Of a stretch of 64,000 nt of DNA, positions 32,629-41,232 are shown in pieces. A program made the position numbers and the translations under genes. The notes under the pieces are model-generated. The model did no database searches. It saw only the letters and a program-made list of their open reading frames with translations, and was not told where the DNA came from. Each line of letters starts with the position of its first letter. The first letter of the stretch is position 1. The DNA is taken from NCBI GenBank assembly GCA_023664305.1, contig JAMPFT010000003.1, forward strand, positions 1 through 64,000, read 5' to 3'. This stretch comes from a bacterium (lineage in GTDB: Bacteria; Bacillota; Clostridia; Lachnospirales; Lachnospiraceae).

Positions 32629-32656
32629 GCCCTATCGCAAGGTAGGGCTGATTTTA
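32629..32656 (+). terminator. hairpin between antitoxin repeats and toxin gene
   Basis: GCCCTA (32629-32634) pairs with TAGGGC (32643-32648), followed by TGATTTTAT. In type III systems a leaky terminator here sets a high ratio of antitoxin RNA to toxin mRNA. Confidence 0.75.
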
Positions 32657-32669
32657 TAGGTGGTGGCAC

Positions 32670-33215
32670 ATGATTTACCAAGCTGGATATGTATATCATA
32701 TTAAGGATGAATATTTTGAGAAAGCAAATGACAAGATGCTCATGCAGAATAAGGAGAACGGCACATACCGCCCCACTTTTTACTGCGTAAAAGATGAAAA
32801 AAACTCCCTCCTCTGGATGGTTCCCCTGAGCAGCCGTGTGGACAAGTTCCAGGCTCTCCATGACAGACAGGTTCAGAAATACGGCAGCTGCCTCACCATC
32901 ATCCTCGGGGAGTTTGACGGCAGACGTGCCGCTTTCCTGCTCCAGAACATGTTCCCTGTCACAGAATATTACCTGGATCACATACATACCAGGAACGGCA
33001 ACCCTGTCCCAGTCAGGCATTCCATCCACCGCGAAATAAGCACAAACATAAAGCGAATCCGGCAGCTCCATGCAAGGGGCAAGAAAGTAGTGTTCCCTGA
33101 CATCACACGCCTGGAAAAGCTCATGCTGGAGGAACTGGAGGGCCAACAGCCCCTTCAGGCAGCCGAAGGACAGCCCATGGAGGAACTGGAGGACACGGAA
33201 CAGGAATCGGAATAA
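32670..33215 (+). CDS. type III toxin, ToxN/CptN/TenpN-like endoribonuclease
   Basis: This 181-residue toxin begins IYQAGYVYHIKDEYFEKAND, with the N-terminal Tyr-containing strand and the later SSRVDKFQALHDR segment found in ToxN/CptN/TenpN-family RNases. The last about 30 residues are Glu/Gln-rich. These enzymes cut RNA and are held inactive by the repeat RNA from their own locus. Some cause abortive infection by phages. ATG 32670 follows AGGTGGT. Its stop overlaps the next ATG by one base. Subfamily is uncertain; I favour CptIN or TenpIN. Confidence 0.8.
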   Translation: MIYQAGYVYHIKDEYFEKANDKMLMQNKENGTYRPTFYCVKDEKNSLLWMVPLSSRVDKFQALHDRQVQKYGSCLTIILGEFDGRRAAFLLQNMFPVTEYYLDHIHTRNGNPVPVRHSIHREISTNIKRIRQLHARGKKVVFPDITRLEKLMLEELEGQQPLQAAEGQPMEELEDTEQESE

Positions 33216-33352
33216 TGCATGAACCCGTCCTGTTAAGCCAATGCCCGAAAGTCAAGCTGGACTTACGCGGGCTGATGGAGTATGCAAAGGAAAAAGGGGT
33301 CAAGGTAATAGAATTACCTGAAAAAGAAAAAGCAGCCTTTATCAGGGAATAA
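33215..33352 (+). CDS. 45-residue protein coupled to the type III toxin
   Basis: ATG overlaps the toxin stop (TAATG). The product, MHEPVLLSQCPKVKLDLRGL and so on, is charged, with a plausible small alpha/beta fold (LMEYAKEKGVKVIELPEKE). Translational coupling suggests it belongs to the toxin unit or is a passenger. I know of no protein antitoxin in type III systems. The family is not recognised. Confidence 0.5.
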   Translation: MHEPVLLSQCPKVKLDLRGLMEYAKEKGVKVIELPEKEKAAFIRE

Positions 33353-33575
33353 AATCAACATCTTGTATCTAACCGTTTGACATTATCCATATATTGTGCT
33401 AAGATATTCCTGTAATTGATTTTTGTGCTTCCCACAGGGATATGCCAGGCGCATAGATGCACACGCTGTTTATGATTGAAATGAGTGTCAGAAAAACCAT
33501 GCCGTTAAATGGCAGTTTTTTGGCACTTTTTTTGATGCATCCAAAAATTTTTCATCAGGAAAGGAGAAAAGAACC

Positions 33576-34007
33576 ATGTTCACACCAATCACACTCACAG
33601 GAAGGGTCACAGCCGACCTGGAACTCCAGACCAGCTCCAATGGGACTGAGTACGTCCAGTTCAATGTGGCAGTCAACAAAGGCTACGGGGAGCAGGAGCA
33701 CGCCAATTTCTACCAGTGCGTCCTGTTCGGCAAGGCGGCTGAGAGGATCAGCAAAGCCGGGGTCAGGAAGGGCAGCCTGCTCTTCATCACGGGCGACCTT
33801 GACCTTGTGGAATTTACACGCAAGGCGGACGGCTCGAAAGGCATGATCCCCAAGATCACCGTGTACGAATGGAACTACATCCCGACAGGGAAGCGCACGG
33901 AAGGCGGCAATGCCAATGCCGGCAGCGGCGCACCTGCACCCGCCGTCGCAGACGACGGCTTCATGAACGTGGAAGACTGCGGAGAGAATGGACTGCCGTT
34001 CAACTGA
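33576..34007 (+). CDS. ssb: single-stranded DNA-binding protein
   Basis: This 143-residue SSB has an OB-fold at about 1-105 (LTGRVTADLELQTSSNGTEYVQF, FYQCVLFGKAAERI, GSLLFITGDLDLVEF). The end DDGF...ENGLPFN resembles the acidic SSB tip that recruits partner proteins. ICE-borne SSBs coat the transferred strand. ATG 33576 follows AAAGGAG. A terminator follows the gene. Confidence 0.9.
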   Translation: MFTPITLTGRVTADLELQTSSNGTEYVQFNVAVNKGYGEQEHANFYQCVLFGKAAERISKAGVRKGSLLFITGDLDLVEFTRKADGSKGMIPKITVYEWNYIPTGKRTEGGNANAGSGAPAPAVADDGFMNVEDCGENGLPFN

Positions 34008-34032
34008 TGCCCTCCGGCACAGCTGGCGGTAC

Positions 34033-34085
34033 AAGAGGAATTGCACCGGGGAAAACAATCCCCAGATGTGATTCCTCTTTTTTTA
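34033..34085 (+). terminator. terminator after ssb
   Basis: AAGAGGAAT (34033-34041) pairs with ATTCCTCTT (34071-34079) and TTTTTT follows. An inner GGGG/CCCC pair strengthens it. Confidence 0.85.
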
Positions 34086-34199
34086 TTTCCGCGAGCAACG
34101 AGCCAAACAGACATGCCTGCATGTCTATTTGGCGACTGCCGCGAGAGCGAAATGCCCTCCGGGTATTTCGCATTTTAACGAAGGGAGTGAAAACACCAA

Positions 34200-35060
34200 A
34201 TGAGAAAGAACGTATTTACCGGCAGCATCCGGATCCTAATCGTCACCCTGCTCCTCCTGGCTGTCCTCTTCCAGAGGGAACGCTCCCAGAAGCTGATGGC
34301 CCTTGCCCTCATCCTCTGGACTGCCGTAACCGCCGGAATGTTCCTGTTCCGGAAGTCAGGGAAGCCGGCAAAGAAATGCAGCGCCTTCTGTGCCTCCTTA
34401 AAACGGGCACGCCGGACGGCAAAAGCAGCCGAAGAAAAACCGGCAGAGGCAGCACCGGAACCCGAAACAGGGCCGACCTCCCCTGCAGAACCTGCCCCTG
34501 ACAGCAGGGAGACGGAGACCATGCTGCTCCATATCTCACTGCGGATCACGGAGAAGCTGAAGTCCGCCTACCCCCAGTCCGTCTGGCAGTGGAAGGACAC
34601 GCCTTCCCTGAAAGACATCCTGGCAGGCGGGACGACGCGCATCCTGGTGGAAAACATGGAGGCCTATACCCATGCGGACATCTCCTTTGACCGCTTCGGG
34701 CGCATCCATGTGGAGCCCATGACGGTCGGCAGCTTTGCGGAGCCTTCCCCAGGCGGCCCGGATGATACAGGAGAAACGCCCCCGGAACCATCCGTGGTGG
34801 ACGTAAGGGTATGGTATGAGCTGGTGGGCCAGAAAGCGCTGGAGTCGCAGATCACCGACCTGAACGCCAACGGCCATACAAAACTCACCATCAAGGAAAA
34901 CGGGGATATCATCGTCACCAGGCAGAAAAAGGAGGTGCTGAAGGGCACCCTGGACTCCTTCCCGGCAAAAAGCTGCTGGGACGAGCTGATCCTGCTTCTG
35001 GCTGAGGACGAACTGAAGGGAAAAATCGCGGGCAATGCCCTGCAGGTCTCATGGATCTGA
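34200..35060 (+). CDS. membrane protein of unknown function
   Basis: This 286-residue protein has two N-terminal membrane helices (ILIVTLLLLAVLF and LMALALILWTAVTAGMFLF). A basic then Ala/Pro/Glu-rich linker follows (about 60-105). The C-terminal domain (about 110-286) is mixed alpha/beta. ATG 34200 follows AAGGGAG. It precedes the MoxR-VWA genes and may be their membrane partner. The family is not recognised. Confidence 0.6.
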   Translation: MRKNVFTGSIRILIVTLLLLAVLFQRERSQKLMALALILWTAVTAGMFLFRKSGKPAKKCSAFCASLKRARRTAKAAEEKPAEAAPEPETGPTSPAEPAPDSRETETMLLHISLRITEKLKSAYPQSVWQWKDTPSLKDILAGGTTRILVENMEAYTHADISFDRFGRIHVEPMTVGSFAEPSPGGPDDTGETPPEPSVVDVRVWYELVGQKALESQITDLNANGHTKLTIKENGDIIVTRQKKEVLKGTLDSFPAKSCWDELILLLAEDELKGKIAGNALQVSWI

Positions 35061-35104
35061 GACGGCCTGCACAAAAAACACAGAAAAGAAAGGAAGAATG
35101 AACC

Positions 35105-36892
35105 ATGGCAAAGACACCTTTGTTTGCTAACTGGACCTGGAAGCTCAGCATGCCTGAGCCTTTCGACAAGGCATCATCAAACACGAGTACATCCTACTAC
35201 TCCACCTACTGCACGGTGGCCACCAAGAAATCGACCCTCCACTCCCCCCTGCTTGCGGCGGTCCTCGCCTACATGGAGATGGACACCAGCCTGACGCCGG
35301 GCAACGCTTCTGAGAGCGCCATCGGCACCCAGGGCGAAAAGACAGTGGCGGAATACCAGAGCCGCACCGGGGAGATCCATGTGGCGGTGTTTAACAGGAA
35401 GAACGGCAAGTTCAATGTAGGCCGGTATGAAGACGTTACCGCCTCCCCGAAGGTCTATTCCCTGAAGGACGGCGGCAATATCGGTACGGCGCTTTTCTTC
35501 GTGCTGATCCCGGAGGCCATGAAGGACGACGAGTTCAAAGAGAACTACGACTTGCTCGGCAGATGCAAAAACGACGGCTACGCGGACATGGACGAGGCGG
35601 AAAAGGCGGCATTCATCCTGTGCGACAACCTCTACCGGAGGATCGAGGGCGCGGACACGCTGCCCACAGCCGGGATCAAGCTGAACATCCCCAGCACAGG
35701 GAACCTCCCCCAGCTCACTGCCGTAAATATATCCAGAAATGCCTATTCGCCCAGCAGCGTGCTCTACGGCACCTTCCGTATCCTTACGGGCACTGCCGCC
35801 CCTGCCGCTGCCGTTTCCGTAAACAGGGATGATTTTGTAAAGCATTATCCCCTTTCGGACAGGGTTCTCACGCCAAAGGAAGAACTGCTGGTGCCCCGGA
35901 TTGAGGACTGGTACGTCATCCCGCCGGAAGTCACCACCATATGCAGACATGCCCAGGCGACGACAGCAGGCAGCCAGCCCATGCGCAACTTCATGATGCG
36001 CGGCCCCGCAGGGACGGGAAAGACCGAAGGCGCAAAGGCGGTGGCCGCAGGCCTGGGGCTCCCCTACCTGTACTACACCTGCTCCGCCAATACGGAGATC
36101 TATGACTTTTTAGGGCAGATGCTGCCGGAAACGGCTGAAGACCCCCACTGCGGGAAGGAATACCCGACGCTCACCGACATCCAGATGGACCCGCCCTCGG
36201 CATATAAGAAGCTGACCGGAACCTACGATGAGACCGTCACGGACGCGGAAGTCTATGACAAGCTGCTGGAAGTGATGGCACAGGACGCGAAGGAGCTCAT
36301 GTCAGAAAACAGCTCCGGGCAGCGGTTCCGTTATGTGGAAACACCGTTGATCACGGCAATCAGGAACGGCTACTTAATTGAAATACAGGAACCCACGGTC
36401 ATCGCAAACCCCGGCGTTCTGGTAGGCCTGAATGCCCTGCTTGACCGCTGCGCAAGTGTGACGCTGACCACGGGCGAAGTGATCCACAGGCATCCCGACA
36501 CGGTGGTAGTCGTGACCACAAACAACAATTATGCGGGCTGCCGTGACATGAACCAGTCCGTCATCTCCAGGATGAACCTGATCATGGACATCGAGGAACC
36601 GGATGTGGACACCCTGACGGAACGCGCCATGAAAGTGACCGGATGCACGGACAGGTCTGCCGTTTCGGACATGGCCGCCTCCGTACAGGAGATCAGCGAG
36701 CGCTGCCGGGAGACCATGATCAACGACGGGAGCTGCGGCGTGCGCGAGCTTATCAGCTGGGTGCAGTCCTACATGGTCTGCGGGAACGTGCTGGAAGCCG
36801 CAAAATACACAGTGCTCTCCTCCGTCTCCGGCGACCCGGAAAACCGCGCCGACATCCTCTCCTCCTGCCTGGAGCAGAAATTTGCCACATAA
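35105..36892 (+). CDS. MoxR-like AAA+ ATPase
   Basis: This 595-residue protein has a novel N-terminal part of about 270 residues and then a MoxR-type AAA+ domain. Walker A is GPAGTGKT at about 300-307. A Walker-B-like segment (LIEIQEPTVI) and sensor 1 (VVVVTTNNNYAG) follow, then DMNQSVISRM. MoxR ATPases act as chaperones together with VWA-domain partners, and such a partner is encoded at 37299. ATG 35105 follows AAAGGAAGAATGAACC. The unusual long N-terminal region is probably substrate-specific. Confidence 0.85.
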   Translation: MAKTPLFANWTWKLSMPEPFDKASSNTSTSYYSTYCTVATKKSTLHSPLLAAVLAYMEMDTSLTPGNASESAIGTQGEKTVAEYQSRTGEIHVAVFNRKNGKFNVGRYEDVTASPKVYSLKDGGNIGTALFFVLIPEAMKDDEFKENYDLLGRCKNDGYADMDEAEKAAFILCDNLYRRIEGADTLPTAGIKLNIPSTGNLPQLTAVNISRNAYSPSSVLYGTFRILTGTAAPAAAVSVNRDDFVKHYPLSDRVLTPKEELLVPRIEDWYVIPPEVTTICRHAQATTAGSQPMRNFMMRGPAGTGKTEGAKAVAAGLGLPYLYYTCSANTEIYDFLGQMLPETAEDPHCGKEYPTLTDIQMDPPSAYKKLTGTYDETVTDAEVYDKLLEVMAQDAKELMSENSSGQRFRYVETPLITAIRNGYLIEIQEPTVIANPGVLVGLNALLDRCASVTLTTGEVIHRHPDTVVVVTTNNNYAGCRDMNQSVISRMNLIMDIEEPDVDTLTERAMKVTGCTDRSAVSDMAASVQEISERCRETMINDGSCGVRELISWVQSYMVCGNVLEAAKYTVLSSVSGDPENRADILSSCLEQKFAT

Positions 36893-36903
36893 GGGGGATG
36901 CCC

Positions 36904-37209
36904 ATGGACTTTATGAAGGAACAACAGTTAAGAAGCCGCCTGGCAAGGAACATCCGGCGCCTGCGCATGTCGCGCAGCCCTTGCCTTTCCCAGCAGATGC
37001 TCGCAAAAAAGCTGGGAGTCACCCAGAAAAGCATCTCACGCTATGAGAATGCCATGTGCCTGCCGCCCGCCCATGTGCTTGTGGCGCTGGCGGAGGAGTT
37101 CGGGCTGGCGACGGATGCGCTCTTCATGGAGCGGCTCCCCCAGAACATGAAAAAGAAAGAAGGGACAAGTGCGGAAAGAAATTCTAAGCCAGCAGAGAAC
37201 GCTGACTAA
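36904..37209 (+). CDS. XRE-family helix-turn-helix regulator
   Basis: This 101-residue protein has a cro/CI-type helix-turn-helix at about 15-70 (LSQQMLAKKLGVTQKSISRYENAMCLP). The C-terminus is basic and loose. I chose ATG 36904 (MDFMKEQQ) since AAGGGGG lies 6-7 bases before it; ATG 36898 would be too close. It sits between the MoxR and VWA genes and may control them. Confidence 0.82.
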   Translation: MDFMKEQQLRSRLARNIRRLRMSRSPCLSQQMLAKKLGVTQKSISRYENAMCLPPAHVLVALAEEFGLATDALFMERLPQNMKKKEGTSAERNSKPAENAD

Positions 37210-37230
37210 GAATTTCTAAGTTCCGCACCG

Positions 37231-37256
37231 GAGAATGCCCCTGCGGACATTCTCCA
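37231..37256 (+). promoter_or_regulatory. hairpin before the VWA gene
   Basis: GGAGAATG (37231-37238) pairs with CATTCTCC (37249-37256). An additional inverted pair, AGAAATTCT and AGAATTTCT, lies at about 37179-37218 over the end of the XRE gene. These may be attenuator or operator elements. Confidence 0.5.
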
Positions 37257-37298
37257 CCCATATGACAGCGCAGAAAGATGCGCAGAAAAGAGGAATGA

Positions 37299-39374
37299 AT
37301 GAGGACATCACACACAGCGATCCGCAGACGGATTGCAGACGAAAAGAGCAGACTGACGGATGAGCAACTCTTCGCCTCCCCGCAGTTCGCGGCATACCTG
37401 ACGGACATCGCCGAAGGCACAACCGGGCGCTACCGCAGGAAAAGCAGCGTAAGGACCTACTGGGACGCGCTGCCCCACGCGGAGATCGCCCACACGGACA
37501 ACCGCGTTATCACCGTAAACGCAGGCAACTTCCTGACCGGGAGCTTCCCAACAAGGAGCCTCAAGGCGGACAGCCTGCTCGGTATCGTGGGGCATGAGTG
37601 CGGGCACATCCTGTTCACGGACTTCACCATGCTGGAAACCTACCACCAGGCGCTGTCCGGCGGCAGGTTCTACCCGCAGGAGCCGGAGGACCTGTCCGCG
37701 AAACAGGAACGCAGTTTAAGGGAGATCGGGAAATTCCTTGAAGAAAAGGATGAGGCGGTGACCGCCGCCCTCTCAAACATTGCACATTCCCTGGTAAACG
37801 TGATGGAAGACGTCTATATCGAAGGCCGCATGTGCGACGCCTTCCCCGGCAGCTTAAAGACAGGCATACTGCTTAACAACCTGCGCTTTGCCGAGGAGAT
37901 GGATTCCGTCACGGAAGAAATAGACCACCAGCACCACGGAGTATTCATCGTGGCAAACCTGCTGATCCAGTACGCCAAGACCGGCGACATCAACAACCTG
38001 GGCGGCTATAAGGGGCCTTACCTTGACACCGTATACGAGTGCATCCCATACATAGATGATGCGGCCTATGACGATGATGCAAGGGTGCGCTTCGACGCCG
38101 CCAACAAAATGCTCCTCCTTTTATGGCCCTACATGGAAAGCTACATCAAACAGGTGCGGGAGGACATCAGGAACCACACGAACAAAGCGGAGACGGAACT
38201 GGGCGAACAGCTTGCAGGCGGCGCACCGCTGCCGGGCGGATCCGGGAGACCGGTATCCGGCAGAACGGGGAAGCATGACCCTGGAAACGATGAGGATGAC
38301 CGCACCCAGCTCCAGCAGGCCATCGATTATGAGGAGGGACGGATAGAACTGGAAAAGACGGACGAAATCGGGGAAGACGGCGACGGCGGAACCAGCCGCA
38401 CCAGCGACTATGCCGGGGCAGGCTATGTGTCGCAGGCGGCGGAGGACATGGAGCACATCATGACGCAGCTTGCAGAGGATGCCGCCTATGCCTCCTATGA
38501 GCAGGAGCTTTCGGAGGAGCTGCAGGCGGAATCGGACAGGATCCGGTACGGCAACGCCCACAGGGGCGTGCATGTCAATGTCAACCGCATGGGCTATGTG
38601 GATCCCTCCTACATGGAGGCATACCGGAAAGTCGCGCCGCCGCTCCTTTTAATCTCCAAGCGGCTCCAGAAGCAGGTGTCACAGATACTGAAGGACTACA
38701 GGGAAGGCGGGAAGCTGGACGGCCTCCCCATGGGAAAGAGGATCAGCGTGCGCAATGCAGTCCGCAACGACGGGAGGCTCTTTTACAAGCTGAAGCTCCC
38801 CAATGACCGGACGGACATCGCCGTCGCCGTCTTAAATGACGAAAGCGGCTCCATGTGTTCCTGCAGCCGCATCACATATGCCCGCTCCGCATCCATCATC
38901 CTGCATGACTTCTGCAGGGGGCTGGAAATCCCGGTCGCCATCTACGGCCACACGGAATTTGATGACGTGGAGCTTTATGCCTATGCGGAATTCGACTCCA
39001 TCGACAACAAGGACCAGTACCGGCTGATGGACATGAGCGCCAGATCCGGGAACCGTGACGGCGCCGCCCTGCGCTATGTGGCGGAGCGCCTGATGACGAG
39101 GCCGGAGGCCATAAAGCTCCTGATCGTCATCTCGGACGGGCAGCCTGCGGCTGACAATTATTACGGCACGGAGGCTGAGGCCGACCTGCGGGGCATCAAG
39201 AAGGAATATTCCGCCAAAGGGATACAGATGTTCGCCGCAGCCATCGGGAGCGACAAGCCGAACATCCAGCGCATCTACGGGGACGGCTTCCTTGACATCA
39301 CAAACCTGGAAAAGCTCCCTGTCAACCTGGGCAGGCTGATCATCCAGAAGGTAAAGAACCTGTATGCGGCTTAA
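37299..39374 (+). CDS. VWA-domain protein with an N-terminal HExxH metallopeptidase motif
   Basis: The product has 691 residues. Near the N-terminus GHECGHILF (His99, Glu100, His103) is a zinc-protease HExxH motif. A linker of acidic/Gly-rich sequence lies at about 290-375. The C-terminal VWA domain has the MIDAS motif DESGSM at about 514-519 and later ISDGQPA. VWA proteins work with MoxR ATPases, and a MoxR gene is just upstream. The HExxH combination suggests ATP-driven control of a metallopeptidase. ATG 37299 follows AGAGGAATGA. Confidence 0.8.
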   Translation: MRTSHTAIRRRIADEKSRLTDEQLFASPQFAAYLTDIAEGTTGRYRRKSSVRTYWDALPHAEIAHTDNRVITVNAGNFLTGSFPTRSLKADSLLGIVGHECGHILFTDFTMLETYHQALSGGRFYPQEPEDLSAKQERSLREIGKFLEEKDEAVTAALSNIAHSLVNVMEDVYIEGRMCDAFPGSLKTGILLNNLRFAEEMDSVTEEIDHQHHGVFIVANLLIQYAKTGDINNLGGYKGPYLDTVYECIPYIDDAAYDDDARVRFDAANKMLLLLWPYMESYIKQVREDIRNHTNKAETELGEQLAGGAPLPGGSGRPVSGRTGKHDPGNDEDDRTQLQQAIDYEEGRIELEKTDEIGEDGDGGTSRTSDYAGAGYVSQAAEDMEHIMTQLAEDAAYASYEQELSEELQAESDRIRYGNAHRGVHVNVNRMGYVDPSYMEAYRKVAPPLLLISKRLQKQVSQILKDYREGGKLDGLPMGKRISVRNAVRNDGRLFYKLKLPNDRTDIAVAVLNDESGSMCSCSRITYARSASIILHDFCRGLEIPVAIYGHTEFDDVELYAYAEFDSIDNKDQYRLMDMSARSGNRDGAALRYVAERLMTRPEAIKLLIVISDGQPAADNYYGTEAEADLRGIKKEYSAKGIQMFAAAIGSDKPNIQRIYGDGFLDITNLEKLPVNLGRLIIQKVKNLYAA

Positions 39375-39413
39375 GAGCCTGCCGTCAAAAAACAACAGAA
39401 AGAAGGTATCCAT

Positions 39414-40070
39414 ATGTACACGAATGAGGACTACATCTCCAACCAGATCGCCGTCTACAAGAACAGCAAGACCCTGCTGGAGTTCCAGGACAAGCTGAAG
39501 GTCGCGCCCATCACATCCTATGCCCACATCCATGCAGGCGGGGAAACGGGCGCGGACGGGAGGCGGACGCACTCCCTGATCGGCATCCTGATGAAAGACT
39601 ACTCCAAAGGCACCGGGGACAGGGCCGTCACCGTATGCGCCAACATCTCCCCGAAGGAGGCAAAGTTCATCTTAAGCCGCCTGACGGCAGGATTCCCGGA
39701 ATACACCTTCCAGCAGGACAAGATCTTCGGCGAACAGGACGAGCACGGCTATGCGAAGGTATCCAAGGTGCGGATCATCCGCGCCACAAAGGACAGCAAA
39801 GGCGCAGCCCGGAAACTCCCATGGTATGTGGAAGTGGAGAACGGCAAAGGCATCCCCCAGAAGAATGCCAACGGCGGGACGTACATGAAGCCCAATTCCT
39901 TCGTCAGCACGGGGAAGGTATATGCCAACTTAAGCGACCTTGACCTTTTCAGCCTCTTAAGCAGCGTATCCTCCTACATCGACTGCTGGGAGCACGCCAT
40001 CGCGCCGGCGCTCATCACCAAAGCCAAAAACGCCATGGCAGCAAGGCAGTCAGAACGCCGCGCAGCATAA
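39414..40070 (+). CDS. ICE protein of unknown function
   Basis: This 218-residue soluble protein without a signal or membrane segment is mixed alpha/beta (AVTVCANISPKEAKFILSRL, VSKVRIIRATKDSKG, SDLDLFSLLSSVSSYIDCWE). ATG 39414 follows AGAAAGAAGG. It lies 39 bases after the VWA gene, so it may be a third component of the MoxR-VWA group. The family is not recognised. A terminator follows. Confidence 0.6.
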   Translation: MYTNEDYISNQIAVYKNSKTLLEFQDKLKVAPITSYAHIHAGGETGADGRRTHSLIGILMKDYSKGTGDRAVTVCANISPKEAKFILSRLTAGFPEYTFQQDKIFGEQDEHGYAKVSKVRIIRATKDSKGAARKLPWYVEVENGKGIPQKNANGGTYMKPNSFVSTGKVYANLSDLDLFSLLSSVSSYIDCWEHAIAPALITKAKNAMAARQSERRAA

Positions 40071-40099
40071 ACAATAAAACATAACACAATGTCTTAGAA

Positions 40100-40128
40100 G
40101 GGAATGCCAGCTGCGGCGTTCCCTTTTT
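40100..40128 (+). terminator. terminator of the MoxR-VWA group
   Basis: GGGAATGCC (40100-40108) pairs with GGCGTTCCC (40115-40123), one T-G pair within, and TTTTT follows (40124-40128). Confidence 0.88.
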
Positions 40129-40144
40129 CAGGAAAGGAGACCAT

Positions 40145-40684
40145 ATGAATGAAATAAAAATGTCAGGAATCATCCGCAGGTTCGACGACCTGGGCAGGAT
40201 CGTGGTGCCGCGCGAGATCCGCAGGCTCCTCCAGCTCCATGAGGGAGACGCCATGGAGATAAGCGTGGCCGGGAACAGCATCCGCCTGAACAAGTACCAG
40301 CCGCTGTGCTTCCGGGAGTCGCTGTGCAGGCCGTTCCTCAAGGCCTTCTGCAAAAACTTCCAGCTTGCATGCGCCATATGCGACACGGAGCATGTGCTTG
40401 CTTCCAGAATAACAACCATCCCGCAGAAGCCCATGCTGTCGCAGCCCGTAAGGGACCATATCCGGGCGCTGGAGCCATACCTTTACAGCCCTGACAGCCG
40501 GATATCCCTGCTGGAGGACGGGAGCCATACGTTGGACGCGCTCTACCCAATCGGCACAAAGGAACAGCCCGCAGGGGCCGTGGCGCTGCCGCATTACCGC
40601 ACCGTGACGGAGACGGAGCGGACATGCGCAAGGCTGCTTGCGGATACCTTAACAGAAATCATCATGCAGGAGGAAAACATATGA
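40145..40684 (+). CDS. SpoVT/AbrB-like transcription regulator
   Basis: This 179-residue protein has an N-terminal AbrB swapped-hairpin DNA-binding domain at about 1-50 (IIRRFDDLGRIVVPREIRRLL) and a C-terminal GAF-like domain at about 55-175, as in SpoVT. It resembles a copy of the sporulation regulator adopted by the element. ATG 40145 follows GAAAGGAG. The stop overlaps the next start (ATGA), which couples it to a sigma factor. Confidence 0.85.
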   Translation: MNEIKMSGIIRRFDDLGRIVVPREIRRLLQLHEGDAMEISVAGNSIRLNKYQPLCFRESLCRPFLKAFCKNFQLACAICDTEHVLASRITTIPQKPMLSQPVRDHIRALEPYLYSPDSRISLLEDGSHTLDALYPIGTKEQPAGAVALPHYRTVTETERTCARLLADTLTEIIMQEENI

Positions 40685-41226
40685 GCAGGTTACATGAACT
40701 GACACAATTACAGAGGCAGTTTGCAGAGGAACACCAGGACACCGTATTCCGCTTCTTAAGCCATAAAGGGCTTCCCGTGGAGGACTACTACGACATCGTT
40801 ATCTTCGGGTATCTCCAGGCAGTGCAGGAATATGACGAGAACCCTGCCCTGTCCCGCTTCCATTTCAGCACAGTCGCATGGAAGAAAATGAACGACTGCC
40901 TGGTCAAACATTACACTTATGAGAGCAGGCCGGTGCGCAAAGCGCCTACGGTCAACATCCATGCCCGCACCAAGGACGGGCTGACGCTGGACGAGATCCT
41001 GCCCGACCGCAGGAAAGGCCTACAGGAACGGGCAGCCGACAGGCTGTTTGCAATGGAGGTGCTCTCCTGCCTGACGGAGACAGAGCGGCAGATGGTATGC
41101 CTGAAGGCCGACGGGCTGACCTGCAGAGAGATCGCAGAAGTATTTTCCACCACCGTACACGGCATCAACGGGCGGTTCCGCCGCATGAGGATGCGCCTTA
41201 CGGAAATGAATTTTGAAAAGGAGTGA
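40681..41226 (+). CDS. sigma-70-family factor, SigI-like size
   Basis: This 181-residue sigma-like factor has region 2 at about 15-80 (FLSHKGLPVEDYYDIVIFGYLQAVQEY, FSTVAWKKMNDCL) and a region 4 helix-turn-helix at about 125-175 (LTETERQMVCLKADGLTCREIAEVFSTTVHGIN). It is coupled to the SpoVT-like gene by ATGA. It probably drives the unknown genes that follow. It is the second ICE sigma factor on the plus strand. Confidence 0.85.
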   Translation: MSRLHELTQLQRQFAEEHQDTVFRFLSHKGLPVEDYYDIVIFGYLQAVQEYDENPALSRFHFSTVAWKKMNDCLVKHYTYESRPVRKAPTVNIHARTKDGLTLDEILPDRRKGLQERAADRLFAMEVLSCLTETERQMVCLKADGLTCREIAEVFSTTVHGINGRFRRMRMRLTEMNFEKE

Positions 41227-41232
41227 GGAAAA

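Noticed and set aside
35177..35950. 257-codon minus-strand frame inside the MoxR gene
   Set aside because: Antisense to a well-supported gene with no domain or ribosome site.
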